Shown: piece by piece, positions 1-8,506 of the stretch
Layout of the letters: each line of letters begins with the position of its first letter
How positions within the stretch are numbered: the stretch's first letter is position 1
Assembly (NCBI RefSeq): GCF_027257935.1
Contig: NZ_JANZKW010000001.1
Coordinates: forward strand, 62,001 to 126,000
DNA from: Chitinimonas sp. BJYL2
GTDB lineage: Bacteria > Pseudomonadota > Gammaproteobacteria > Burkholderiales > Chitinimonadaceae
DNA length: 64,000 bases
Reading direction: 5' to 3'
The notes under the pieces: model-generated
Told to the model about the DNA's origin: nothing
Database searches by the model: none
What the model saw: the letters and a program-made list of their open reading frames with translations, nothing else
Position numbers and translations under genes: made by a program

Positions 1-230
1 CTGCCGGGCGAACGGCTCTCTTCCCAGTCCTTGATGCGGGCTTCGGCACGCAGTTCACGGGCCAGTTGCCGCGGTGCGCCCAGCGAACGGGCAACATCTT
101 CCTCGGTACGGCCTGCGGCCAGTGCGTCGCGGAAGTATTCCTCGTAATCGGCCAGGATCTCCTTGCACTCCTGGGCATCCATGACGCGCAGCTCATGCTT
201 GAGCGTATTGAGAAACTGTTCGCGGTTCAT
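1..230 (-). CDS. HAAS/DUF1700-type protein, N-terminal part (runs off left edge)
   Basis: Only the first 76 or so codons are present; the gene continues beyond the window. The protein starts MNREQFLNTLKHEL and has the charged helical pattern (ILADYEEYFRDAL, then GAPRQLARELRAEA) typical of the HAAS/DUF1700 domain. In known members this domain precedes membrane helices and is encoded next to PadR regulators. Its ATG overlaps the stop of the upstream PadR gene (ATGA), so the two are almost certainly translationally coupled. By family precedent it is a membrane protein whose expression or activity is tied to the PadR partner. The membrane part cannot be seen here, so the function is open. Confidence 0.75.
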   Translation of the reverse strand, partial: MNREQFLNTLKHELRVMDAQECKEILADYEEYFRDALAAGRTEEDVARSLGAPRQLARELRAEARIKDWEESRSPG

Positions 231-544
231 GCTGCGGCCCCTTCGAGTATCTTGTTCACCTCTTCCAGGAATCCCGACCACTCGACCTTCATCTCGGCGA
301 GTGCATCGGTGCCCTTGGCTTCCAGACGGTAGTACTTGCGCGGTGGCCCGGCATCAGATTCCACCAGATAGGTACTCACCAGACCATCGTTCTGCAGCCG
401 GCGCATCAGCGGGTAGATGGTGCCTTCGCTCATGTCCACGCCATCGGCGAGGGTCGACACAATTTCATAGGCGTAACTGTCGTGGCGTGCAAGCAAGGCC
501 AGCACGCACATTTCCAGTACACCTTTCTTCAGCTGCGTTTTCAT
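227..544 (-). CDS. PadR-family transcriptional regulator
   Basis: A 105-aa protein beginning MKTQLKKGVLEMCVLALLA, the classic start of the PadR winged helix. It continues with YAYEIVSTLADGVDMSEGTIYPLMRRL (wing and recognition helix), GPPRKYYRLEAKG and a short C-terminal dimerisation helix, matching the short PadR-s2 subfamily. A good Shine-Dalgarno (ggagg) sits 8-9 bases before the ATG at 544; longer in-frame extensions would read through the operator region and were rejected. It is the first gene of an operon with the HAAS/DUF1700 gene, a pairing known from many bacteria. Likely a repressor of its own operon acting at the palindromes just upstream. The ligand is unknown. Confidence 0.85.
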   Translation of the reverse strand: MKTQLKKGVLEMCVLALLARHDSYAYEIVSTLADGVDMSEGTIYPLMRRLQNDGLVSTYLVESDAGPPRKYYRLEAKGTDALAEMKVEWSGFLEEVNKILEGAAA

Positions 545-607
545 CGGTTTGCCTCCATACATCCGTAAGCGGATGGGCTGATGCGAGCATGTCTGACGCA
601 AATGTAC

Positions 608-677
608 TGCAAGGTACCTTTTTATGCAAGGTACCTTGCACAAGTTTGTACAGAGGCATTGCAAGGTAGTGCCTTGC
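608..677. promoter_or_regulatory. Triple palindromic operator upstream of padR
   Basis: Three related palindromes are clustered 60-130 bases upstream of the padR start. They are AAGGTACCTT (611-620, preceded by TGC), a perfect 16-mer TGCAAGGTACCTTGCA (625-640), and an imperfect copy GCAAGG-N5-CCTTGC (661-677). The first two are about one and a half helical turns apart. PadR dimers bind short inverted repeats, so autoregulation is a natural reading; the assignment is inference. Confidence 0.6.
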
Positions 678-772
678 CGGCTACTTGTGGGCAAAAGCCA
701 AGGGCTGAGGAATCAAGAAATCAGGATATGGCGCGTCAAACCGATGGGTCCGGACGCGAGGGGTGGGCGGAC

Positions 773-2683
773 CTAGGCCGGATTAAGCGTGTCGCCCGCC
801 TGCAGGACTTCATAGTGATCACGGCCTGAGCGTTTGGCGGCATACAGGGCCTGATCGGCGCGGTGCAGCATGGATTCCACATTGGCATCGGTCTCATCGA
901 GCACCGTCAGGCCCGCACTGAACGTCGGCGCCGGCCCGGCGGGCGCCCCCGGAGGACGAACCGCCGCGCGCTGCTGAGCCTGCAGCCGGGCCAGCACATG
1001 CTGTGCATCTTCCAGTGAGGTATGCGGCATCAACAGGACAAACTCTTCGCCGCCCCAGCGCCCCAGCCTGTCCTCGACCCTTACAGCCTGCCGCGCCAGC
1101 GAGGCGAATGCCTGGAGGACGGCATCACCGACATCATGCCCCCACTGGTCGTTGACCTGCTTGAAGTGGTCGATATCCAGAATGGCCACCGCCATGGGCA
1201 GGTGGTAACGCTGGCTGCGCACCCGCTCATCCTCCAGCATCTGCTGCAGGGCGCGGCGGTTGTAGAGGCCGGTCAGCGCATCGTGATTGGCCAGCTTTTC
1301 CATCAGATTGGCGTAGCGGCGGCGGCGCCACCATCCCACGCTGACCATGGTCAGCACCAGTACCAGACAGGCTCCGGCGGCCAGATAAAAGCGGTGGCGG
1401 CTGGCTTGTTCTGCCAGCTTGGCGTCCTTAAGAGCGCCTTCCCTTGCCAGCAAAAGATTCTGCTGGCGCGCCTGTTCAACCTCGAAGCGGGTCTGCATTT
1501 CTGCCACCACGCGGGCACTTTGTGCCTCCACATTGCGGTCATAGGCATCGTAAGACTCGGCAAGGTCGTCATAGGCCTTTGCCGGCTGTTTGAGATCGAG
1601 CCAGAGATAACTGCGGAATTCGTATATCTCGCGCAACAGCACATCATTCTTGTGCTGGATGGCCAGATCCACGACCAGATCGGCCAGCGCCATCGCCTGA
1701 CGCAAGTCCTTGCCCGCATGTGCCACTCTGGCCAGGCCCAGATTCAGGTAGGACCAGGTCAAGGGATCACTGCCGTGTTCAAAGAAGGGCCGCGCCTCGG
1801 TGAAGTAGCGTTCGGCATCCGGATAGTCCTTGAGTGCCAGCGCCAGGTTACCCTGGCCATAGCGGGCATAGGCCATGCCTTGCGCGTCGCCGATCGCCTT
1901 GGCCGTGGCATGCGAGCGCTCGAACCACGACTTGGCCTCGGGATGGCGACCCGCCTGACGCAAACCGGATGCCTTGCGGAACTCGCCGATGCTGCGGCGC
2001 ACACTCGGCGCCTGCCGCGCCATGGCCTTGAGCGCCTTGTCGAGATAGGCCTGCGACTCATCAGGCTGGTGCAGCAGTTGATAGGTGTAGGCCAGCGACA
2101 GATCCAGATCGGCCTGCTGCACCCGGATTGAGCCATCGTCCACGTTGCGTGTAAGCGGATAGGCACGGAACAACTGCTCCAGTGCGTCTCGATATCGGCC
2201 CAGGGTGATCAGGACATCGGCACGTGCAGCCAGGATATCGACCAGCCTGTGTGTATTCTCATCACCCTTGGGCAGGGTCTGCTCCATGCGTTGCAGCACC
2301 GGCAAGGAACGGCTTTCCTGGGATTCAGTAATCCCGCACACCTGCGCCAGATCCAGACGATGCGCTGCAGCCGAGCCCGGGGTGGCCAGTGCCAAACCCT
2401 CCTGTGCGGCGCGCAACGCCAAAGGGGGCTGGGATAGCAAACAATGGGCTTCTGCCTGCACCGCCAGCCATTCGGCCCGTTGCGGGTCTTTGGGGGGCAA
2501 GGCACGTAATGCCTTGACGGCCGACTCGATCGCCAAAGTGGGCTGGAACTGCAGGCGCGGCCACCAGCTCCGGGCTGTCTCACCCGCCTGCGCCGGCACC
2601 CAGAGCAGCGCGCACAGGGTGCCTCGCATCATGCTCGCGGCCATGCGCTGCCATGCCCAAGCGGCGCCATCAAGGGTCAGCAT
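773..2683 (-). CDS. Diguanylate cyclase with periplasmic TPR-like sensor region
   Basis: A 636-aa membrane protein. An N-terminal signal-like segment is followed by about 380 residues of helical TPR-like repeats (pattern such as AYARYGQGNLALALKDYPDAERYF), then one membrane helix near residue 425-447 and a cytoplasmic GGDEF domain. The GGEEF active-site motif is intact. RVED sits exactly five residues before it and fits the RxxD inhibitory site, so this is likely an active, product-inhibited enzyme making c-di-GMP from two GTP. The start at 2683 has GGAG at proper spacing. It overlaps the 3' end of the solute-binding protein gene upstream by 14 bases, implying coupled translation. The TPR part probably senses a periplasmic partner; the overlapping binding protein is the obvious candidate (inference). 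Confidence 0.88.
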   Translation of the reverse strand: MLTLDGAAWAWQRMAASMMRGTLCALLWVPAQAGETARSWWPRLQFQPTLAIESAVKALRALPPKDPQRAEWLAVQAEAHCLLSQPPLALRAAQEGLALATPGSAAAHRLDLAQVCGITESQESRSLPVLQRMEQTLPKGDENTHRLVDILAARADVLITLGRYRDALEQLFRAYPLTRNVDDGSIRVQQADLDLSLAYTYQLLHQPDESQAYLDKALKAMARQAPSVRRSIGEFRKASGLRQAGRHPEAKSWFERSHATAKAIGDAQGMAYARYGQGNLALALKDYPDAERYFTEARPFFEHGSDPLTWSYLNLGLARVAHAGKDLRQAMALADLVVDLAIQHKNDVLLREIYEFRSYLWLDLKQPAKAYDDLAESYDAYDRNVEAQSARVVAEMQTRFEVEQARQQNLLLAREGALKDAKLAEQASRHRFYLAAGACLVLVLTMVSVGWWRRRRYANLMEKLANHDALTGLYNRRALQQMLEDERVRSQRYHLPMAVAILDIDHFKQVNDQWGHDVGDAVLQAFASLARQAVRVEDRLGRWGGEEFVLLMPHTSLEDAQHVLARLQAQQRAAVRPPGAPAGPAPTFSAGLTVLDETDANVESMLHRADQALYAAKRSGRDHYEVLQAGDTLNPA

Positions 2684-3452
2684 GGCCGACTCCGTATGAT
2701 TGTTTGATCGCATCGAGCCGACCTGCCTTGAGCAAGGTCGCGGTTGCCGCACGCACACGGCGGATCTGGTCGAGCGGCACCTTGGGCGAGAAAACGATAT
2801 ACGCCCCCGCGCGGCGGGGATCCTTGCCGTAATCCAGTCGCCAGGGGATACGTTCCAGCATGCCCCGCGGGTCCAGCTCCGGCACGATGAACTGGCCGAC
2901 TACCTCGTTGATGGCGATGAGATCGACCCGGCCGGCCAAGAGCTTGCGGATGTTCTCGGCGTCGTCCACGGCCAGATCTGTCAGCAGACGGCCCTCGGCC
3001 AGCGCATCCGTAAGCAGATCGCCGTAGCGGTCCCCCCGCACCACACCAAGACGCAGACCGGCCAGCTCCGCCAGCGTTTGGGGTGGCGGGCTAGCCTGCA
3101 TGCGCCGGTAAAGTCGGGTCGCGCCGCCTTGGTCGTAGAGTATCTGTCGCGCCTCGGGGTAGTCGGGCATGAAGAAGTAGCTGCCGCCGACATCCAGCGC
3201 ACCATGCAGCAACTCACGCTTTTGCCGCGCATGAGGCTTGAACCTGACATCCGCCTTGATCCCGGCCTGTGCGAGCACGGCAACAAGGAAGTCGACATCC
3301 ACCCCCAGCCCCGGCACCGGTGTGATGCCTGGCTTCTCGGGGTCTAGCGCAAACGGCGGGAAATGACTGGCACCCACCCGCATGACCGGTGCGGCCAACA
3401 CAACGCTGATCGCGCAACAACACAGCACGCAGAACCTGGCCATGACACGCAC
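2670..3452 (-). CDS. Periplasmic solute-binding protein, SBP_bac_3 type
   Basis: A 260-aa exported protein with a hydrophobic signal peptide (ARFCVLCCCAISVVLAAP) followed by a family 3 solute-binding fold: RVGASHFPPFALD near the N-terminus, a GVDVDFLVAVLAQAGI segment, and LGVVRGDRYGDLL in the hinge region. A GTG at 3452 follows GGGGA at 8 bases; an ATG three codons later (3443) is an alternative. No ABC permease or ATPase is nearby. Its stop codon lies inside the 5' end of the TPR-GGDEF gene, so it may act as a ligand-presenting partner of that cyclase rather than in uptake. The ligand is unknown; amino acids or polyamines are typical for the family. Confidence 0.82.
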   Translation of the reverse strand: MRVMARFCVLCCCAISVVLAAPVMRVGASHFPPFALDPEKPGITPVPGLGVDVDFLVAVLAQAGIKADVRFKPHARQKRELLHGALDVGGSYFFMPDYPEARQILYDQGGATRLYRRMQASPPPQTLAELAGLRLGVVRGDRYGDLLTDALAEGRLLTDLAVDDAENIRKLLAGRVDLIAINEVVGQFIVPELDPRGMLERIPWRLDYGKDPRRAGAYIVFSPKVPLDQIRRVRAATATLLKAGRLDAIKQSYGVGHADP

Positions 3453-3637
3453 GATGACTTCCCCATCTCGCCCAGAATCAGGATTTTATGATACAGAATA
3501 GGCCATCAAGACAGCGTCGTCTGCCTGTGTCACCCGCAGGGCCGACAGCTCATGCCGCCCTAACCCACTCGGCGTGCGGCCATCGCCCGGCACAGCACGC
3601 GCCGTTGCCAATTGCCGCTCATGCCAGGAGCCACTGC

Positions 3638-4084
3638 ATGGATAGTTTTCGCCACACCATCGAAGTCCGCTGGGCAGATTGCGATGCCAACCAGCATGTC
3701 CGTCACAGCGCCTATGCCGACTTCTGCACCCACGCGCGGATTGAATGGCTACGCAGCCATGGCTTTGCCTACGATCAGTTCCAGCAACGGGCATTCGGGC
3801 CGGTGATCTTCAAGGAATCGACCGAGTACTACAAAGAACTGAAGATGAGCGAGCGCGTGGAGATTGAAGTGCGGGTTGCCGCGCTCAACGCCGATGGCAG
3901 CCGCTTTACCATTCGCCACGATCTGTTCAAGCAGGATGGCCGGCTCGCTGCGCGCCACGAGATCAATGGCGCCTGGTTCGACCTCCGTGAGCGCAAACTG
4001 ATTCCGCCGCCGGCCGAGCTGGCATCGATCTTTGCGGAGCTGGCGCGTACCGATGATTTCAGCGTGCTGGAGAGCAAGTCCTGA
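3638..4084 (+). CDS. 4HBT-family acyl-CoA thioesterase
   Basis: A 148-aa single hot-dog domain. RWADCDANQHVRHSAYADF carries the conserved Asp and His-Val pattern of the 4-hydroxybenzoyl-CoA thioesterase family, with the catalytic Asp in the ADCDANQHV segment. The length matches stand-alone YbgC/FcbC-like enzymes, which hydrolyse acyl-CoA thioesters in the cytoplasm. AGGAG lies 8 bases before the ATG at 3638; an in-frame extension to 3488 lacks a ribosome site and has low-complexity content. The gene is divergent from the solute-binding protein gene. The substrate cannot be read from sequence. Confidence 0.85.
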   Translation: MDSFRHTIEVRWADCDANQHVRHSAYADFCTHARIEWLRSHGFAYDQFQQRAFGPVIFKESTEYYKELKMSERVEIEVRVAALNADGSRFTIRHDLFKQDGRLAARHEINGAWFDLRERKLIPPPAELASIFAELARTDDFSVLESKS

Positions 4085-4135
4085 GTTCCTGCGGAGAGAC
4101 GTCTATAACTGCTAAAGACGCCGCCGGAGCACATC

Positions 4136-5038
4136 ATGAAAGTCCTGTCTGCGTGCCTGGTGCTCAGCCTGAGCCCGGCCGTCACTGCTGAAAACACCCT
4201 CACCTGGGCCGTCAGCCACCTGCCGCCGATCTATATCCAGGAGGGCCGGCCGGAACTACTGGGCACCGGCATCGGCGACCAGCTACTGGACGCACTGGCC
4301 GAACACATGCCGGGCTACCGGCATGTCAGGCAGAAAATGAACCTGCCCCGCCTGGTCGCCGAGTGGCAGGCCGGCAAGCCGGTCTGCTTTGCCAGCGGCA
4401 TCCGCACGCCCGAACGTGATGCACTGACGGTGAGTACACCCAGTGCCATCTCACCGGGGCCCATGCTGGTCATACGCCGGGCCGACCGCGCCCGCTTTGG
4501 TGAGCTGCCAGTGGATCTTGCAACCCTGATGACGCGCAAGGACCTGCAAGGTGCCTACCAGCGAGGCGTGGCTTATTCACCCGACATCGCCGCGCTGCTT
4601 GAACAAACCGATGAGCAGGGCCCGTTCAAACCATCGGTAGTCAATGAAACGAACCTGATACGGATGCTCGAACTCCGCCGTATCGATTACACGCTGGGCC
4701 GGCCGCAGGTGCTGCGCTGGCTGGAGCGGGAAGGCACGATCAGCCCCGCACTGGAAAGCCTGCCACTGCGTCAATCCCAGCAGATGAGCGTTGCCTACGT
4801 ACTCTGCACCCGCAACGAATGGGGGCGCAAAACCATACGCGATATCGATGCCGCCCTGCAGCGCATGGCCGCCAGCCCCATCTACCCGGCACTGTTCCAG
4901 GCCTGGCTACCCGAACAGGAATGGAAGCGCAGCCAGCCAGACATCCAGCGCTTTCTGAGCCAGCGCCGCACGCCACAGGTGCACGACCCGGACGACACGC
5001 TGCCGGATCCGGCGAAACGTGCTCAAGACACCAAGTAG
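4136..5038 (+). CDS. Periplasmic solute-binding-like protein (TIGR02285-like)
   Basis: A 300-aa protein with a short signal peptide (MKVLSACLVLSLSPAVTAEN) and the fold cues of family 3 binding proteins: LTWAVSHLPPIYI at the mature N-terminus, GIGDQLLDALAEHMPGY, and a C-terminal region with KTIRDIDAALQRM. The sequence resembles the conserved TIGR02285 group of bacterial periplasmic proteins more than true amino-acid transporters. CGGAG precedes the ATG by 7 bases. There is no permease partner. The last 16 bases overlap the 3' end of azlD on the opposite strand. It is one of several such orphans in the window. Confidence 0.75.
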   Translation: MKVLSACLVLSLSPAVTAENTLTWAVSHLPPIYIQEGRPELLGTGIGDQLLDALAEHMPGYRHVRQKMNLPRLVAEWQAGKPVCFASGIRTPERDALTVSTPSAISPGPMLVIRRADRARFGELPVDLATLMTRKDLQGAYQRGVAYSPDIAALLEQTDEQGPFKPSVVNETNLIRMLELRRIDYTLGRPQVLRWLEREGTISPALESLPLRQSQQMSVAYVLCTRNEWGRKTIRDIDAALQRMAASPIYPALFQAWLPEQEWKRSQPDIQRFLSQRRTPQVHDPDDTLPDPAKRAQDTK

Positions 5039-5349
5039 CGCCAGGCAAAATAGACCACCATGCCGCCACCGATACCGGCAAGCAGATGGCGGAAGTACCA
5101 GACGATCAGGCCACTGCTGAGGCAACCGATCAGCCAGGGATTGCGCCAGTCGAGCTGCCAGTGCTGGCCATCGGGCAACAGCACCATGGGCACGGTGATG
5201 GCGGTCAGCACGGCCACAGGCACGTAGCGCAAGGCGCGCTGGACCCAGGGCGGAAATGCCACCTTGTCGCCCAGTGCATAAAACGCGTAGCGGATGGCAA
5301 AGGTCACCCCCGCCATGCCGGCAATCAGCAGCCACTCATCCCGGCTCAT
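5023..5349 (-). CDS. azlD: AzlD-family branched-chain amino-acid exporter subunit
   Basis: A 108-aa hydrophobic protein with about four membrane helices, starting MSRDEWLLIAGMAGVTFAIR and containing FPPWVQRALRYVPVAVLTAI, the recognisable AzlD core. AzlC and AzlD together form an inner-membrane exporter of branched-chain amino acids. The ATG overlaps the azlC stop by four bases, fixing the start and showing coupled translation. The 3' end converges with the solute-binding protein gene at 4136. Confidence 0.9.
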   Translation of the reverse strand: MSRDEWLLIAGMAGVTFAIRYAFYALGDKVAFPPWVQRALRYVPVAVLTAITVPMVLLPDGQHWQLDWRNPWLIGCLSSGLIVWYFRHLLAGIGGGMVVYFAWRYLVS

Positions 5350-6080
5350 GGCGCCGTCTCCCTTGGCTGGGCGGCAAGGCAAAGACGCTCTACCAGCAAA
5401 CCCGTGATCACACCGGCCAGTGCAGCCAGCATCAGGCCCAGTTTGTAGGGCAGTGAATGCGCCCACAGGGCAACCAGCCCCGCAGCCAGGGCGGCGGCCA
5501 GCATGGGACGTTGGCGCAAGAGGGGCACCACCATGCCGGTAAAGGTAGCTGCCATGGCAAATTCCAGCCCCAGCCCCTGTACGCCGGGTATCGCATGACC
5601 CAGCAGCAAGCCGGCCAGCGTCCAGCCAGCCCAGTTAACGTACATGGCCAGGCAGGAACCGAGGTAGTACCAGTGCTTGTAAGGCGAGGCATCGGCTGCG
5701 CCATACCGGTGCTGGACCACGGCATAGGTTTCATCGGTGAGCCAGAAAGCCAGCGGCAAACGCCAACGCTGCCCTAGCTGGCGGACATGCGGGAGCAATG
5801 AGGCCGAGTACAAGGCATGGCGCAGATTGACGATAAAGGTTGTCATGATGATCACTGCCATGCTGGCGCCCCCGCCGACCAGGGTCATGGCAATGAACTG
5901 GGATGAGCCGGCAAACACGAACAAAGACATGGTCAGTGTAGCCAGCGGCGACAGGCCGGCCGGGCCAGCCAGCGTGCCGAAGATCAGGCCGAAAGGCGCC
6001 GCGCCCACCAGCATGGGCAAACTGTCGCGTGCGCCATGCCAGCATTCGCGATAGGGATGATGAGACGGATGGGGTGCCAT
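5346..6080 (-). CDS. azlC: AzlC-family branched-chain amino-acid exporter, large subunit
   Basis: A 244-aa inner-membrane protein with several helices. Diagnostic segments are GARDSLPMLVGAAPFGLIFG near the N-terminus, FAGSSQFIAMTLV and FWLTDETYAVV, all typical of AzlC. The ATG at 6080 gives the family's usual length. The open frame extends far upstream (to 7031), but that extension is antisense to the solute-binding protein and ubiC genes and was rejected. The Shine-Dalgarno is weak. It forms a two-gene operon with azlD (ATGA overlap), divergent from the gene at 6246. Confidence 0.9.
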   Translation of the reverse strand: MAPHPSHHPYRECWHGARDSLPMLVGAAPFGLIFGTLAGPAGLSPLATLTMSLFVFAGSSQFIAMTLVGGGASMAVIIMTTFIVNLRHALYSASLLPHVRQLGQRWRLPLAFWLTDETYAVVQHRYGAADASPYKHWYYLGSCLAMYVNWAGWTLAGLLLGHAIPGVQGLGLEFAMAATFTGMVVPLLRQRPMLAAALAAGLVALWAHSLPYKLGLMLAALAGVITGLLVERLCLAAQPRETAP

Positions 6081-6245
6081 GCCGATATCCAGAAAGCCCC
6101 CCCTGGACCATCCCGCGGGGGCATGTCCAGCATCCCATTGGCACGGGGCAGGAGCAAGCCCCGGTGACGAGATGCGCAACGCCTTGCAAAGATATATCCG
6201 GGCACCCAGCCTCCGATCTGCCGGTTCATAAGCTAAAACAAGCAC

Positions 6246-6977
6246 ATGGGGTTCTGGCTGCGCTTCCTGTTGTTTGTGTTCGGTTTGCCGGCTGTGCTGG
6301 CTCAACCGCTTCTGCTGCTGGGCGCCGAGGATGACTGGTATCCCTATGCCGCACTGCGCGAAGGCCAGCCCGCCGGCATGGCGGTAGAGCTGGTCCGTGC
6401 CGCCTATGCCGAGGTCGGCATTCAGGTCAGGTTGCAGCCACTCCCGTACGCACGGTGCATGAAGCTGACCCAGGCGGGTAGACTGGCGGGGTGTTTCAAC
6501 ACCTTGCGTAACCCCTTGATCGAGCAGCAGTATCGCTGGCACGCGCAGCCGCTGTTTCGGGGCCGCATCGGCATTTATGCCCGTAACGGCATGCCGCAAG
6601 GCGAAGTGGATATCCACCGTCTGCGCGGCAAGCGCATCGCCATTACCAATGGCTACGACTACGGTGCGGCCTTTGATGGCGACCCAACCATGCGACGTGA
6701 TGTCGGCCAGTCCGATCTGGACGCGCTCCGCAAGCTTGCCGCCGGCCGGGTGGATTACGCCCTGGTCTATGACCGCATCGTGGCGGCCATCCTGCGCGAG
6801 CATCCCGGCCTGCGTGGCCGCATCCATTTGGTGGGCACGCTGATCGAACCGGATATCTACGTATCGTTCTCGCGCAAGCACGCCGATGCCGCCCGCGCCA
6901 GCCAGCTGCTTGACGAGGGACTCACCCGCCTGCGCAAGCGCGGCGAGTACGCGCGGATTGAAGCGCGCTGGCAGTAG
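6246..6977 (+). CDS. Periplasmic solute-binding protein, SBP_bac_3 type
   Basis: A 243-aa exported protein: signal peptide MGFWLRFLLFVFGLPAVLAQ, then the mature start LLLGAEDDWYPYAALREG, MAVELVRAAYAEVGI and the block PLPYARCMKLTQAGRLAGCF. It is clearly paralogous to the protein at 44606-45331, sharing EDDWYPY, PYARCM, GCF, RKLAAGRV and EARW at the C-terminus. The two cysteines in the PYARCM...AGCF block are shared by both copies and could form a disulfide. No transporter subunits are encoded nearby. The ligand is unknown. Confidence 0.82.
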   Translation: MGFWLRFLLFVFGLPAVLAQPLLLLGAEDDWYPYAALREGQPAGMAVELVRAAYAEVGIQVRLQPLPYARCMKLTQAGRLAGCFNTLRNPLIEQQYRWHAQPLFRGRIGIYARNGMPQGEVDIHRLRGKRIAITNGYDYGAAFDGDPTMRRDVGQSDLDALRKLAAGRVDYALVYDRIVAAILREHPGLRGRIHLVGTLIEPDIYVSFSRKHADAARASQLLDEGLTRLRKRGEYARIEARWQ

Positions 6978-7029
6978 CACTACGGCAGCCGGTGGCATAA
7001 TTGCGCCTTTGCCAACCGCTGATCGCGTC

Positions 7030-7563
7030 ATGCCGCATATTGCCAGCCACCGCTGGAGTCATCCCGCCAGCCGGGCGCCACGCGCGCTGCACGACTGGCT
7101 GGTCCATCCGGGCTCACTCACGGCCCGCCTGATTGCCCGTTTTCCGGATTTCCGCGTGCGCCTGTTGCGCCAGCATTACGCCATGCCTTGCCGCGATGAG
7201 CTCAAGGCATTGGGCATGCCACGGCCGGCGCTCGCCGTGGTGCGTGAAGTGGTGCTTCTCAGTGGCGACACGCCGCTGGTCTTCGCCCACTCGGTGATGC
7301 CGCGCGAGGCCTTGATGCACGGCTTTGGCAGCATCCGCCGGCAAGGCACCAAGCCGCTTGGTGCCACCCTGTTTGCCAACCCCAGGGTGCAACGCAGTCA
7401 GCTCGCGTTTCGTGGCCTGGATCGCCGCCATACGCTGTACCGACGTGCCAGTGCTGCCGTTGGTCCCCTGCCCGCCCGCCTTTGGGCGCGCCGCTCGCGA
7501 TTCGAGCTGTTCAACGCGCGTATCCTCGTGACTGAAGTCTTCCTGCCTGCGACCCTGCGATGA
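7030..7563 (+). CDS. ubiC: Chorismate pyruvate-lyase
   Basis: A 177-aa cytoplasmic enzyme converting chorismate to 4-hydroxybenzoate plus pyruvate, the first committed step of ubiquinone synthesis. UbiC hallmarks are [19 protein letters not shown] (substrate-binding Arg), [10 protein letters not shown] in the middle, and [15 protein letters not shown] with the conserved catalytic-site Glu. The stop overlaps the ubiA ATG (ATGA), so product and next enzyme are co-translated. The start at 7030 has no clear Shine-Dalgarno; the length fits the family. Confidence 0.92.
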   Translation: MPHIASHRWSHPASRAPRALHDWLVHPGSLTARLIARFPDFRVRLLRQHYAMPCRDELKALGMPRPALAVVREVVLLSGDTPLVFAHSVMPREALMHGFGSIRRQGTKPLGATLFANPRVQRSQLAFRGLDRRHTLYRRASAAVGPLPARLWARRSRFELFNARILVTEVFLPATLR

Positions 7564-8441
7564 ACCTCGATAAGCTCAAAGACCGCTTCGACGCCTATGA
7601 AAAGCTGATGCGGCTGGACAAACCCATCGGCATCCTGCTCCTGCTCTGGCCCACACTATGGGGTATCTGGATTGCCAGTCGCGGTCGCCCGGACCTGATG
7701 GTGCTGTGGATCTTCATCCTCGGCACGGTGCTGATGCGCTCGGCGGGCTGCGTGATCAATGACTATGCCGACCGTGATTTTGACGACAAGGTGGAGCGCA
7801 CCCAGCACCGCCCCATGGCCACCGGCCGGGTCAGCAAGCGCGAAGCCCTGCTACTGGCCGGCGGCCTGGCCTTTTCGGCAGGTCTGCTGATCCTGCCCCT
7901 CAACCCCCTGGTCTGGTGGATGTCGGTGCCGGCACTGCTGCTGGCGGGCACCTACCCGTTCACCAAGCGCTTCCTGCCGATTCCCCAAGCGTATCTGGGG
8001 CTTGCTTTCAGCTTCGGCATTCCGATGGCTTTTGCCGCCTTCCAGAACACGGTACCGGCGTACGCCTGGTATCTGGTGGTTGCCAACCTGTTCTGGGTGG
8101 TGGCTTACGACACCGAATATGCGATGGTGGACAAGCCCGACGATCTGAAGATCGGCATCAAGACCAGCGCCATCACCTTTGGCCGCTTCGATGCCGAAGC
8201 CGTGATGATCTGTCATGGCCTGTTCCTGCTCGGTATGGGGCTGATCGGCTGGCTATTGCACCGCGGGGTCTTCTGGTACGTGGGGCTCACCGCCGCCGCC
8301 GTGCTGATTGCCCTGCAATACCGGATGATCCGCGGGCGGGATCGGGCGAAATGCTTTCAGGCTTTTCTGGACAATAACTGGGTGGGCGCCGCGACCTTTG
8401 CCGGCATTGCCATGGATTACTGGCTGGCTATCCCGTTCTGA
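7560..8441 (+). CDS. ubiA: 4-hydroxybenzoate polyprenyltransferase
   Basis: A 293-aa integral membrane prenyltransferase with about eight helices. It attaches the polyprenyl chain to 4-hydroxybenzoate. The two aspartate-rich prenyl-diphosphate sites are present: [15 protein letters not shown] (first) and [20 protein letters not shown] (second), each with its Mg-binding Asp residues. [19 protein letters not shown] is the typical N-terminal helix. It follows ubiC with a four-base overlap, an arrangement common in proteobacteria. Confidence 0.95.
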   Translation: MNLDKLKDRFDAYEKLMRLDKPIGILLLLWPTLWGIWIASRGRPDLMVLWIFILGTVLMRSAGCVINDYADRDFDDKVERTQHRPMATGRVSKREALLLAGGLAFSAGLLILPLNPLVWWMSVPALLLAGTYPFTKRFLPIPQAYLGLAFSFGIPMAFAAFQNTVPAYAWYLVVANLFWVVAYDTEYAMVDKPDDLKIGIKTSAITFGRFDAEAVMICHGLFLLGMGLIGWLLHRGVFWYVGLTAAAVLIALQYRMIRGRDRAKCFQAFLDNNWVGAATFAGIAMDYWLAIPF

Positions 8442-8506
8442 GCCGGTTGGGTCGGAGAGTGGCCGGGCAGGCTTTGCTCCCGCGGCCACCCTGAGCTTGC
8501 CCGTGC

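Noticed and set aside
6138-6156. TGGCAC near azlC as a sigma-54 promoter
   Set aside because: No GC at the -12 position at the required ten-base distance.
6081-7031. N-terminal extension of azlC to 7031
   Set aside because: The first 317 codons are antisense to the solute-binding protein and ubiC genes; AzlC starts at 6080.
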